The position numbers and the translations under genes are program-made. Below the pieces are notes generated by a model. The model was given only the letters and a program-made list of their open reading frames with translations, was not told the DNA's origin and ran no database searches. Below, piece after piece: positions 1-8,093 of a stretch of 59,081 nt of DNA (position 1 is its first letter; every line of letters begins with the position of its first letter). This DNA comes from Candidatus Melainabacteria bacterium (GTDB lineage Bacteria; Cyanobacteriota; Vampirovibrionia; Obscuribacterales; Obscuribacteraceae). The DNA lies in NCBI GenBank assembly GCA_016212515.1, contig JACRFZ010000097.1, positions 1 through 59,081 of the forward strand, read 5' to 3'.

Positions 1-37
1 ACCAGTTCTCTATCCTGTTTGAAGGGAGAGTACCATC

Positions 38-175
38 ATGAGAGAGAAGACCGACGATTCCGCCGGCTTGCCGAGCCGGCGGCTTCCGGACACTCTACCC
101 CCAGCGCTTCGCGCTGGAGGTAATCGTGCCGGTTCACATCGAACAACAAAGACCTGTAAGATCAGTTATGAGTGA
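38..175 (+). other. Short ORF, probably a truncated N-terminal gene fragment
   Basis: A 45-codon ORF (ATG at 38, TGA at 173-175) has a good ribosome binding site, AAGGGAG, about 9 nt upstream. The first half (MREKTDDSAGLPSRR and following) reads like an ordered N-terminus. The rest is hairpin-derived and loses protein-like character. The start loosely resembles the first residues of some group II intron reverse transcriptases, but that is memory-based and unverified. It may be the stump of a mobile-element ORF whose body has been deleted. It converges on the HEAT-repeat gene. Confidence 0.25.
60..117. repeat. Two GC-rich perfect hairpins
   Basis: CCGCCGGCT at 60-68 pairs perfectly with AGCCGGCGG at 74-82 (9 bp stem, 5 nt loop). 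CCAGCGC at 101-107 pairs with GCGCTGG at 111-117 (7 bp stem, 3 nt loop). Two strong GC hairpins 20 bp apart are typical of REP-like elements or recombination scars. There is no T-run, so an intrinsic terminator is less likely. Confidence 0.5.
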
Positions 176-815
176 CCAATAAACCTAATGACACAGTTTG
201 ATTGACAGATCCCCGAGCCAGTCCACAAATGGCTTCTAAATGTATTTCTTCGTCATCATCAAAGAGCCGGTCATATAGTGCTTGGCGAATTTCGGGCAGA
301 TCTTCATCGATTTGTGAGCCTAAGCCAAAAGTTGCCCAGTTTCTTACGTCATGATCAATGTCTCTCGACAATTCAATCAAAGTCTGCACTGCCGGTTCCG
401 TTGCCAAACCCAAAAGCCCTCCTACAACTCCCAATCTGACTTCAGCATCAGGATGATTTTTTAGTCTGATTAGCGGAGCTTCACGGCCTTTTGCTTTGAG
501 GTGACCTAGTCCCCAAGCGATAGCCCCTATAACATCTGGATTTTCCTCAGACGTAAGCATAGATAGTAATATTTTGCAGGATTGCTGTACAAACTTTGGT
601 TTACTATGTCCTAACTGACACAAGATTTGAGCGCCGAGGATGCGTCGATAAGCGTCTTCGCTTAAAGTCAACGCCTTTGCCTTATTGAACATTTCAACGG
701 TTGCTCTACTCCGAAGTTCTACCAAAACTTCTTCATATCGTTCCGCATTAGAATAATTGCTAAGAGCGAGCACTATCAGTTCATCAATAGATTTGTCTTC
801 AGATTCGTAAGACAT
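162..815 (-). CDS. HEAT-repeat protein, possible immunity protein
   Basis: A 217-residue all-helical protein made of about five HEAT/PBS-lyase-type repeats. Visible repeat cores include GAIAWGLGHLKAKGREAPLI, LGVVGGLLGLATEPAVQTLI and HDVRNWATFGLGSQ. No signal peptide or membrane segment is seen. I chose the ATG at 815, which has AGGTG 9 nt upstream; an in-frame GTG at 827 is the alternative. It lies directly downstream of, and on the same strand as, the broken RHS toxin tip at 919-1704, separated by about 100 bp. HEAT/PBS-lyase-like proteins are a known class of immunity partner in polymorphic toxin loci, so that role is inferred from position and fold. A plain protein-interaction scaffold is equally compatible with the sequence. 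Confidence 0.7.
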   Translation of the reverse strand: MSYESEDKSIDELIVLALSNYSNAERYEEVLVELRSRATVEMFNKAKALTLSEDAYRRILGAQILCQLGHSKPKFVQQSCKILLSMLTSEENPDVIGAIAWGLGHLKAKGREAPLIRLKNHPDAEVRLGVVGGLLGLATEPAVQTLIELSRDIDHDVRNWATFGLGSQIDEDLPEIRQALYDRLFDDDEEIHLEAICGLARGSVNQTVSLGLLVTHN

Positions 816-918
816 TACACATAACACCTAGAATGGATAACTGACTCCACATTGCAAAATTGAGTTCTACAGTTAAATGATACTGTTCCCTCGCGTGAGG
901 AGCGCCAACTTCACCATT

Positions 919-1704
919 CTACTTCTCTTTCTTTTTGTTGCCGGTACACCTGGAATGTTTACAACCTGCTGCTTTTCGGCCCTTATCCCATGCTTTCCGC
1001 TCCTTCCCTGAAGAGCTTTCATATCCTGCATCTAAAAATGCACATATACAGGCAAGGTATGCAGCACCTTTCTTCCCGCTGCAGGCGTTTTCTGCCTCCT
1101 TATTGTGGTGATTATAGGCGCGGTATGTCGCCAGATTCAGACCACTCGGCTGGTGTGAGTAATAGCCGGCGTACTGGAAATCCGCTCGAATTACAGTTGG
1201 ATTGCCGACTGTCTGGGTGGCCTGGCCGTACATGTCATACTCGTAATGTGCCAAGACATTGCCGGACGAGTCTGTCATGTCGCGCACTGAGCCAAGATGG
1301 TCTCTTGTCTAGGCGTAGTTGGTGCCGCTTATAGTTTGCCCCCAGCCAAAGAACTGTTTCTGAAGAGTGCTGCTTGCATTTCGCTCTTCACAAATTTGAT
1401 TGCTGCATCTGATGAATTGCTTTGTGCTGGTGACCGTACTGCTGGTCGTTTCGACAATTTTCACGAGACCGCTGAAGGCATCGTAAACGAACTGGCTGTT
1501 GTTGCCTGAGCCGGGATAAGTTATCTGAATAAGCCTGTTTTCAGCGGCCCAGGTATAACTGTTAGTGCCGTCACTGGTCATGTTGTCATTGGCATCGAAG
1601 GTAGGGGAGGCGCTGCTGGAGCCCTTTGTCGATACCTTGTAGTTCTGACTGACAGTCGTGTTGGAACCATCTGTTACGGATACTGGAACTGAGTTGCAAT
1701 CTAA
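919..1704 (-). pseudogene. RHS/YD-repeat toxin C-terminal remnant with internal TAG
   Basis: Continuous in-frame RHS core sequence is interrupted by one TAG. Upstream are YD-type repeats (FDANDNMTSDGTNSYTWAAE, NRLIQITYPGSGNNSQFVYD). After the stop the frame resumes with TRDHLGSVRDMTDSSGN and HYEYDMYGQ, the canonical RHS-associated core, followed by AGYYSHQPSGLNLATYRAY. The stop would be TAC/TAT (Tyr) in an intact gene, so a single base change explains it. The usual post-core segment (GRWLSRDP-like) is absent; a lysine- and cysteine-rich tail of about 60 residues, a putative toxin tip, is joined directly. The 5' end is lost: similarity stops at a second in-frame TAG (1705-1707) beside the neighbouring gene. 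RHS proteins deliver C-terminal toxins between competing cells. This copy looks dead unless the tip is used as a recombination donor. Confidence 0.8.
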
Positions 1705-2054
1705 CTAGGCGATTGGGATTCCACTCGCCTAGTTTCTTCAGGAGTAAAGGGTCCCATGTTATCTGAAACCAGTCCTAGCCTGCGAACTAAAGAAAACTGA
1801 CCGTCTATCACATCAAATTCAATAATTCGAAGCTTATCCTTATCGAAGTTAAAATTAGATATGACAGCTATTTCAGTTTCTGCAAAACCTAACGCTCGCA
1901 AGCAAATCTCTGCTTGCTTTGTATCCCTTTCAGTAACTGTTCCTCTGTGAATTGTTTCGATTGGCCCGTCAAGTGCTGGAGAGAAGAACACAACCCATTC
2001 ATCAGGGCCCATAGGCGCAAATTGGACTTTTCCACTAATTACTTTACGTGACAT
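1701..2054 (-). CDS. Hypothetical small protein embedded between RHS remnants
   Basis: A 117-residue soluble protein with no signal peptide or membrane helix. I do not recognise the family. The start at ATG 2054 (MSRKVISGKVQF) is supported by AGGTAAG just upstream; the longer reading from 2102 has no such site. It is mixed alpha/beta and acidic at the C-terminus. Its stop codon lies exactly where RHS similarity begins on the same strand, and an inverted RHS piece lies on its other side. That placement is what an orphan immunity gene left behind by tip replacement would show. This is inference only. Confidence 0.5.
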   Translation of the reverse strand: MSRKVISGKVQFAPMGPDEWVVFFSPALDGPIETIHRGTVTERDTKQAEICLRALGFAETEIAVISNFNFDKDKLRIIEFDVIDGQFSLVRRLGLVSDNMGPFTPEETRRVESQSPS

Positions 2055-2184
2055 TCTTACCTGCAAAATAGACTCTAATTTCGAACATAGCACAAATCGC
2101 AAGACTGTATTGCTCTTTCCTCCAAAAAAATGCTGCTGCCATCGTGGTCGAATCTCGTTTGTCCGACAAGAAACCTAACCAATG

Positions 2185-2370
2185 ACGTTGTATTCAAGTA
2201 CGAGTTCAACACCGAAAACATGATGACTCGCGTTCGGGACGCTGGTACCAACGCCATTATCGCCATCACCTACCTCTACGATCCTGCTGCGGCAGCGGCA
2301 AAAGAGTGTCGGAGGCACCAAGACCAATTTCTATTACGCTGGCTGGCAGACTATGACGGAACTACGACTG
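2185..2370 (+). pseudogene. RHS-repeat fragment with frameshift
   Basis: Forward translation gives FKYEFNTENMMTRVRDAGTN then AIIAITYLYDP, a recognisable YD/RHS repeat. The frame is lost inside an alanine-coding run near 2290, and RHS similarity continues in another frame as KSVGGTKTNFYYAGWQT. There is no start codon or ribosome binding site of its own. It lies in the opposite orientation to the RHS remnant at 919-1704 and abuts the 3' end of the minus-strand gene ending at 2374. It is a relic of recombination in an RHS locus. Confidence 0.7.
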
Positions 2371-2373
2371 CTC

Positions 2374-3297
2374 TTACAGGCTGGCATCGGCCACCCCCAC
2401 ATAGGCGCCCCCGTGAGCAAAGGGGGCTGCTTCAATTCTGAACCTTGATTCCGGTCTTTCCAGATAGAAGCGCTCTTGCTGGTAGTTGTCGATCTTTATG
2501 GGCGGACCGGAAAGTGGTTGATTTTCAACTGTGCGCTGGTTTTCGAAAGAACTCTCGAAAAGGGTAGTAACTTTGCCTTCCCTTTCAGTTCCGCCGCGCA
2601 CATCATCGAAATAGACGCAGGGTTTGCCGCCGTCACCGCTTTTCATCATGGAGCGACTGCGCATGGCGTAAACATAGTAGGAGAGCGCTCCCCGGTCAAA
2701 GGGCATGTAATTCGGGTAGTCCAGTTTGTACTCGCTCAAGGGAATTGTCTTCTTGAATCCGTCACCTTCAACTTCCAACCGCTGGAAATAGCGCTTATTG
2801 AAATCGCAATAGCACCGTATGCGATACCACGTATTGCTTTTAAACTGTTGACCGAGGGTTAAGAATTTCCAGGCTCTATCTTTACTCGCCTGCCCTTTCA
2901 TAGTTTCGTCTGTACCGGTGGCTACCCAGATCGTGCCCGTGCGCTGCAGTCCAACGAAGGACATCCAGTCTCCGCCTTTGATAAACTTCGGTTCCTGGAC
3001 GCCTTCAATAAACTCCTGGTCTATGCCGAAAATCACATCTTCAGGCAGGTCCGGCATGAAGCGGAAATAGGTCTCCACAAAGGAAACCGTCGGCCGCTTG
3101 AGAAAGTCCTCCACGGCAGCACCCTTGTATATTAGAGCGACCACGCCTGAGAGTCTTGCCTGACCGGCATAGGCCACGGCGAAGGTGACGAGAAGGGCGG
3201 AGACCGACAACAGGAGCGTCAACATAAGCGACTTACGCCTCAGCCCTGAAGCTTTCGGCTGCCCACTTGGCGTTGATTCAGCTTGCTCCGAAGTCAC
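2374..3297 (-). CDS. Membrane-anchored or secreted hypothetical protein
   Basis: A 307-residue protein with a polar N-terminus, a hydrophobic helix at about residues 26-46 (LMLTLLLSVSALLVTFAVAYA), then an exported domain. The domain is beta-rich and aromatic-rich (SNTWYRIRCYCDFNKRYF, YYVYAMRSRS, YFDDVRGG), reminiscent of jelly-roll/concanavalin-like polysaccharide-binding folds. I cannot assign a family. Start is GTG at 3297 with a poor ribosome binding site; an ATG at 3225 would begin inside the helix. It follows the FecR-like gene by 13 bp on the same strand and is probably cotranscribed. The 3' end meets an inverted RHS fragment, so its last few residues may have been altered by recombination. 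Confidence 0.65.
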   Translation of the reverse strand: MTSEQAESTPSGQPKASGLRRKSLMLTLLLSVSALLVTFAVAYAGQARLSGVVALIYKGAAVEDFLKRPTVSFVETYFRFMPDLPEDVIFGIDQEFIEGVQEPKFIKGGDWMSFVGLQRTGTIWVATGTDETMKGQASKDRAWKFLTLGQQFKSNTWYRIRCYCDFNKRYFQRLEVEGDGFKKTIPLSEYKLDYPNYMPFDRGALSYYVYAMRSRSMMKSGDGGKPCVYFDDVRGGTEREGKVTTLFESSFENQRTVENQPLSGPPIKIDNYQQERFYLERPESRFRIEAAPFAHGGAYVGVADASL

Positions 3298-3310
3298 TTT
3301 CGCAACTGAC

Positions 3311-4330
3311 TTAGTTTATCTGTCCGGCGCTTGTGCCGGCCAGTCTGGTATTGTCGTCGGATCTGTTCTGGAAGAAGCCGTGCTCACCCATTTGATGGTT
3401 CAATACGGCTGCCATTTTGGACATGTCCGACAGCACCCGTCGTTCCTTTACGCCGCTTACGGATTGTCTGAGATCGACCAGCATGGCGTTATTGTTGAGG
3501 GCGCTGGCCGGTGAAAATTCCGCTACTGCCAGTTGACCCTGCTCCAACACCTTTATAAAGCGCCTTGCAATTCCGTCTTTGGGTTTCAGTTCGCTGCGGG
3601 CCAGGGTGTGATCACCGGCGGTGAATTCATAGCCCGGTGCCAGGGAAATAACTATGGGTTTCTGGTTGGCAAAGCAACCCTGATCAAGTTTGATCTTGAC
3701 CTTCATGCCCAGCCCGTCCATATTTTTGATGCGCAAGAGACCGTTTTCAAAGCTGGCAATGATATCGGCGCTGGCATCAAGGGCTATGGTGCCGAAAGGT
3801 GTAACCAAATTCGCTCTGGTAGCCGGGTTCTTGATAGAAATCAAGACTTCGCCGGAAGTGAGTTTGACTATGTTGTTCTGTGGTCTCGTGAAAATAGTGC
3901 CGGGCAACCACTTAACCAGTATGCCTTCCGGATCGTCCTCCTTTGGGGTTTCCCTGGGAAAGAAGCGTTCAGGCAGGCGTTGAATACCATTCAGGGCTGA
4001 ACTTGCTGCCGGCGGCATTTGACCACCTGTGAAGAAATTATTTGTGACGTCGGTAGGTACCACTACCGGCGGCCGGAACGGACCAGTTGATACTGGCGGT
4101 AGTACCAGCGGCGGTACGGACGGAGGAGGCGGCGGCGGTGAAACCGGAGTCAGGTCTACGTTGGTCGGTGGGGCTGGAGGTAGATCCTGCGGTCCCTCAA
4201 AGGGTCCGTCGAAGAAAGAGTCAAGATTGGCCTGACTCCAGGCCGGAACGGTCCACGAGAACGAGAGCGCCAGTGTGACAGAAAGAGCTATGAAATTGCT
4301 CAACTTGAGGCGATTTTCCGCTCTTGCCAT
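3311..4330 (-). CDS. Secreted proline-rich protein with FecR-like domain
   Basis: 339 residues from the ATG at 4330, which has GGAG 8 nt upstream; the longer in-frame reading from 4420 lacks one. Residues 1-34 are a clear signal peptide (hydrophobic core, cleavage after AWSQA). A disordered segment at about 40-100 contains a run of prolines and asparagine/proline linkers. From about 125 there is a FecR-like beta domain (LVKWLPGTIFT, IVKLTSGEVLISIKN, TPFGTIALDASADI). FecR-type domains usually sense or scaffold in the periplasm or cell surface. Here no sigma factor or TonB receptor is adjacent, so signalling is not supported. It precedes the membrane-anchored gene ending at 2374. Confidence 0.7.
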   Translation of the reverse strand: MARAENRLKLSNFIALSVTLALSFSWTVPAWSQANLDSFFDGPFEGPQDLPPAPPTNVDLTPVSPPPPPPSVPPLVLPPVSTGPFRPPVVVPTDVTNNFFTGGQMPPAASSALNGIQRLPERFFPRETPKEDDPEGILVKWLPGTIFTRPQNNIVKLTSGEVLISIKNPATRANLVTPFGTIALDASADIIASFENGLLRIKNMDGLGMKVKIKLDQGCFANQKPIVISLAPGYEFTAGDHTLARSELKPKDGIARRFIKVLEQGQLAVAEFSPASALNNNAMLVDLRQSVSGVKERRVLSDMSKMAAVLNHQMGEHGFFQNRSDDNTRLAGTSAGQIN

Positions 4331-4521
4331 ATTTATCTCCGTCACCAGCTTGGTCTGAGGCAATTGTCCTTTGGGGCACCGACTTTGATTGGAATTTCGG
4401 TGCCCTTGGAATGTTACCACGCAGGCTGCGAGGCACTATTAGCAGTGCTTTATAGGTAAATTAGACGGGTGAAATCTAGAGGCGAATTTGCTTAGCCGCC
4501 ACTAATCTACCCGGTGCAGTC

Positions 4522-5991
4522 CTATTTCTTGCCTTTGACCCTGGCTATGATCTCTTCCAGCCAGCCTTTTTTCCCGGCGGAATTGCCGTTCGCTTGATTT
4601 TGGGGTTTTGAGCCGGATGATTGTTTCCCTGGTTCTTTATCAATGCCTCTGGCTTTGGTCAGTTTTGGCACCTTCCCGGCTTTAACCGCCAGGAGCGCCT
4701 CTTTCAGTTCTTTAGCACTGGCTAATCGGGAGCCTGGGTTTTTGTCCAGAAGATTCATGACAACGGCGTTGAGATTCTCTGGAATATCCAGGTCCTGGAA
4801 GCGGGTAGTGAGGGGCTTTGGTATTTCGCTGACTTGCTTGAAAGCCAGACGTACGGGGTTTGAGGAGCTTACCGGTAGTTTGCCGCTTAGTGCCTCATAC
4901 ATGACGCAGCCAAGGCTGTAAAGGTCGGAAGCCGGACCGAGTTTTTCGCCCATGCACTGTTCCGGACTCATGTAGCTCGGGTTACCGAATTCTTCCCCTT
5001 CCGGCGTCATGTATTTGGTTTCCCGGCCTGGATTGGGTAGTACCTTGGCTATGCCAAGGTCGGACACCTTGACGAAATCTCTCCCATCCTCTGCTTTCAT
5101 AAGATAGATGTTGGAAGGTTTGAGATCGCGGTGCAGCATGTTTTCATCGTGGGCGTATTGGAGAGCTTCGGCAACCTGCAAGAAAATGTCGATAACTCGC
5201 GGAACATCCAGGAAACCTTCTTCCTTGATAATTTCTGCCAGAGAAGGACCGCTCAGAAAGTCCATGACCAGATAGGGGTAGCCTTTCTCTGAGACGCCGA
5301 AGCTGTAGACAGCCGCCAGATGCGGGTGCGAGAGTTGCTGGGCGCGCCTGGCTTCTTGCTCCAGCCTCTTGAGCGTGCGTTTGTTTTCAAAGAGTTTGCG
5401 ATGAAAAATTTTGACGGCCAGAAAGTCTTCAATGTTCTTTGATTTTGCCTGATAGACGTAACCTAGAGAACCTTTGCCGATCCTGTCAAAGAACTCATAG
5501 CCTTGTTGCACCAGATCGCCAAGTTCTCGTCTTGGATCGAAATGCCTCCTGGCACCGGCCTCTCTGGCTGCCGCAGGCGGAAGGACAGGGGCGCCGGCTG
5601 CTGCTCCTTCAGGTAACTTCAGAACCAGACCGTCCCCATCGGCATCGGTCTTATCCGGCTGGCTAGCATCAGGCTGGCTAGAAAGAAAAGCGGATGAGCC
5701 TGAGCTTGCCGTTTCAGAAGCAGCACCTGCCTTGTGCTTTGCCGGATTGAGACTGGCTTCATCTTCGCCAATCTTCAGTTTGAGTGCCTGGATATCAGTG
5801 CCGGAATCTTCTGGATTTTTCTCGTTCGATTGAGCGAGCCTGGCTTTCTCCAGTTCCTCTTTCATTTGACAATGACAGAAGCCGGGCCGGTAGAGCTTGC
5901 CACTGATCGAGCCCGATTTGGCAGGAAAAACCGGTTTGCCGCAGGTCTGGCAAATCTCGCGTAATATCCTGATTCCCCCGGCTTCAGACAA
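4522..5991 (-). CDS. Ser/Thr protein kinase with N-terminal zinc ribbon
   Basis: A 489-residue Hanks-type kinase. Visible motifs are the glycine loop GKGSLGYVYQA (about residue 167), the catalytic lysine in LAVKIFH, HRDLKPSN (about 284), DLG in place of DFG (about 309), and the SPEQ substrate-binding motif. An N-terminal four-cysteine element, C14-x2-C17 and C39-x-C41, looks like a small zinc ribbon, followed by a disordered linker. The C-terminus is lysine-rich and there is no transmembrane segment or PASTA/extracellular sensor, so it should be cytosolic. Start is TTG at 5991 with AGGA upstream; this start is needed to include the cysteine pair. It lies 33 bp after upp and may share the dxr-upp transcript. 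Targets are unknown. Confidence 0.88.
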   Translation of the reverse strand: MSEAGGIRILREICQTCGKPVFPAKSGSISGKLYRPGFCHCQMKEELEKARLAQSNEKNPEDSGTDIQALKLKIGEDEASLNPAKHKAGAASETASSGSSAFLSSQPDASQPDKTDADGDGLVLKLPEGAAAGAPVLPPAAAREAGARRHFDPRRELGDLVQQGYEFFDRIGKGSLGYVYQAKSKNIEDFLAVKIFHRKLFENKRTLKRLEQEARRAQQLSHPHLAAVYSFGVSEKGYPYLVMDFLSGPSLAEIIKEEGFLDVPRVIDIFLQVAEALQYAHDENMLHRDLKPSNIYLMKAEDGRDFVKVSDLGIAKVLPNPGRETKYMTPEGEEFGNPSYMSPEQCMGEKLGPASDLYSLGCVMYEALSGKLPVSSSNPVRLAFKQVSEIPKPLTTRFQDLDIPENLNAVVMNLLDKNPGSRLASAKELKEALLAVKAGKVPKLTKARGIDKEPGKQSSGSKPQNQANGNSAGKKGWLEEIIARVKGKK

Positions 5992-6024
5992 GCATCTATA
6001 TCCTGTTTAGGGTTAGGTCTAGGT

Positions 6025-6663
6025 CTAGGTGCCGAAGATTCTGTCGCCGGCATCTCCCAGACCGGGCACGATATAACCGCGCTCGTTCAGCTTTTCATCG
6101 ACGGAGGCACAGGTGATCTGCACATCTTTGTATGCCGAGTGAACACGCTTGATGCCTTCCGGTGCGGCAACGAAAGAAACCAGTTGTACCGTGGCTACGT
6201 TCATTTTCTTGAATAATTCAATGGCCGCCACTGCCGAGCCTCCGGTGGCCAGCATGGGATCTAGTACGAAGACGCGACTGTCGGAAGGCAGGGAGTCGGG
6301 CAGTTTGGCGTAATATGATTTGGCTTCCAGGGTTTCTTCGTCGCGCTTCAAGCCCACGTGATAGACCCTCGCGGCAGGGAGGATGCGCTGGGCGGCTTCG
6401 GACATGACGAGACCGGCTCGCAGTACGGGGGCCAGAACGACATAGTCGGTCATGGAATGTCCTTTTGCCGGTCCCACAGGAGTTTCAACATTGACATCGC
6501 GGCATTTCATACTGCGGCAGGCTTCGTAGACCAGATGCTCGGAAAGAGCGATGGAATAGCGTCTGAACTTGTGCGGGGCGGTGTGGTAGTCTCTCAATCT
6601 AGTCAGTAGATGCTGCACGACGGGGTGATCTACTACCTGTACTTGCTCTTGGAGCGCAATCAT
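6025..6663 (-). CDS. upp: Uracil phosphoribosyltransferase
   Basis: 212 residues, the usual length. It converts uracil and PRPP to UMP in pyrimidine salvage. The PRPP-binding loop is VFVLDPMLATGGSA (about residues 130-143), and the uracil-binding C-terminal region ends GYIVPGLGDAGDRIFGT, both diagnostic. Start is ATG at 6663. It sits between dxr (33 bp upstream) and the kinase gene (33 bp downstream) on one strand. The even spacing suggests one operon. Confidence 0.96.
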   Translation of the reverse strand: MIALQEQVQVVDHPVVQHLLTRLRDYHTAPHKFRRYSIALSEHLVYEACRSMKCRDVNVETPVGPAKGHSMTDYVVLAPVLRAGLVMSEAAQRILPAARVYHVGLKRDEETLEAKSYYAKLPDSLPSDSRVFVLDPMLATGGSAVAAIELFKKMNVATVQLVSFVAAPEGIKRVHSAYKDVQITCASVDEKLNERGYIVPGLGDAGDRIFGT

Positions 6664-6696
6664 CTCGTTTCTCCTGAAGATGAAAAGTTATAGGGT

Positions 6697-7947
6697 TTAC
6701 AATGCTGCAAGGGTCAGTGAGGCTTGATGCCTGGCCCATTTATCGCACTCTAGTATATCCTCAAGAGAGGGGGCTTTGATTGGCTTATGTTCACCTACCA
6801 CCCTTTCCAGGGTGCGGGCGATGCCGGAAAAGCCTATCTTGCCCTTGAGAAAGCTCTCTACGACGATTTCGTTGGCGGCGTTCAGCACGCAAGCGCTGGA
6901 GTCGTCGCGCCGGGCTACCTCCTGGCAGAGAGCCAGGCAGGGGAACCTTTCCAGGTCCGGTTCTTCAAAGGTGAGTTGTTTGATCTGGCTGAGGGACAGG
7001 CGCGGTACCCGGGTGGACGGCACTCTCTGTGGGTGAAAAATGGCATAGTGAATGGGCAGTCTCATGTCGGGCAAGCCCAATTGACCCACGATGGAACCAT
7101 CTACAAATTCCACCGCGGAATGCAGGATTGACTGAGGATGAATTACCACTTTGATTTTGCTCTCGGGTACTTGAAAGAGCCAGCGGGCCTCGATTATCTC
7201 CAGCCCCTTGTTCATCAGGGTGGCCGAATCTATGGTGATTTTGGCTCCCATCGACCAGTTTGGATGATTTAAAGCATCAGATATGGTGGCAGAGGCAATG
7301 GCCTCTTTGGTCCAGGTCCTGAAGGGACCGCCGGAACCGGTGAGCAGCACTTGCTCTACTTCCTGGGGGCGACCGCGCATCAGGCTTGCTTCCAGGGATT
7401 GAAAGATGGCCGAATGTTCCGAGTCTACCGGCACAATCACTGACTTGTGCCTTGCTGCCAGCTCCTGCACTAGATGACCGGCTGCCACCATGGTTTCTTT
7501 GTTGGCCAGGGCGATGCGCTTGCCTTGCTTGATGGCTGCCAGGGTTGGTTTCACTCCCAGAAAGCCGACTACCGCCGTTACCAGGGTGTCGGCCTGCTGG
7601 TGCTCGGCGCATGCCAGGAGCCCTTCTTCTCCCACCATAATGGTGGGCAGGGGCAGGCTTTTACCATGCTCTTTGAGGCGGTTGAGTAGATCCTCTTTGC
7701 TTGCCTGGTCCGGCACCGAGACGAGGTTCGGTTGAAACTCCAGAATCTGTTCTTTCAGGTCTTCAAGCTTCGACTTACCGGCTGCCAGCGCGACAATTTT
7801 AATTGCCTCTTCGTGGCTGCCCGTGAGAGCCGGGCTGTGGGCTCTGGCTATGTCCAGGGTTTGCTTGCCGATGGAGCCTGTGGAGCCGATAATACTTACC
7901 CCCCTGGGGGCAGTAAGAACCTTGCTGGACGAGACCAAAGCTTTCAC
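6697..7947 (-). CDS. dxr: 1-deoxy-D-xylulose 5-phosphate reductoisomerase
   Basis: A 416-residue enzyme, close to the normal 390-400. It makes 2-C-methyl-D-erythritol 4-phosphate with NADPH, the committed step of the MEP isoprenoid pathway. The NADPH loop GSTGSIG is at about residues 22-28; ANKETMVAAG, VPVDSEHSAIFQ and KITIDSATLMNKGLE carry the metal and substrate ligands. Start is GTG at 7947; the ribosome binding site is weak. An ATG five bases upstream is out of frame and stops after two codons. It supplies the precursor for undecaprenyl lipids used by the envelope genes elsewhere in the window. Confidence 0.96.
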   Translation of the reverse strand: MKALVSSSKVLTAPRGVSIIGSTGSIGKQTLDIARAHSPALTGSHEEAIKIVALAAGKSKLEDLKEQILEFQPNLVSVPDQASKEDLLNRLKEHGKSLPLPTIMVGEEGLLACAEHQQADTLVTAVVGFLGVKPTLAAIKQGKRIALANKETMVAAGHLVQELAARHKSVIVPVDSEHSAIFQSLEASLMRGRPQEVEQVLLTGSGGPFRTWTKEAIASATISDALNHPNWSMGAKITIDSATLMNKGLEIIEARWLFQVPESKIKVVIHPQSILHSAVEFVDGSIVGQLGLPDMRLPIHYAIFHPQRVPSTRVPRLSLSQIKQLTFEEPDLERFPCLALCQEVARRDDSSACVLNAANEIVVESFLKGKIGFSGIARTLERVVGEHKPIKAPSLEDILECDKWARHQASLTLAAL

Positions 7948-8093
7948 CTCATGATTCTTAGAAGCCGGTTGATTTTCAGAATTGCCGGCGTTTGATAGAC
8001 CGGGCCGTTTTCGTGCTTATCTTTGCAAGGCAAAGCCGCACCCTGTCACTTTAGCAACGACGAGGCACCAGGGGCAGGAACTGCTTTGAAAAT

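Noticed and set aside
1..2400. Prophage or insertion sequence
   Set aside because: No integrase, complete transposase, terminal inverted repeats or phage structural genes are visible; RHS recombination explains the disorder.
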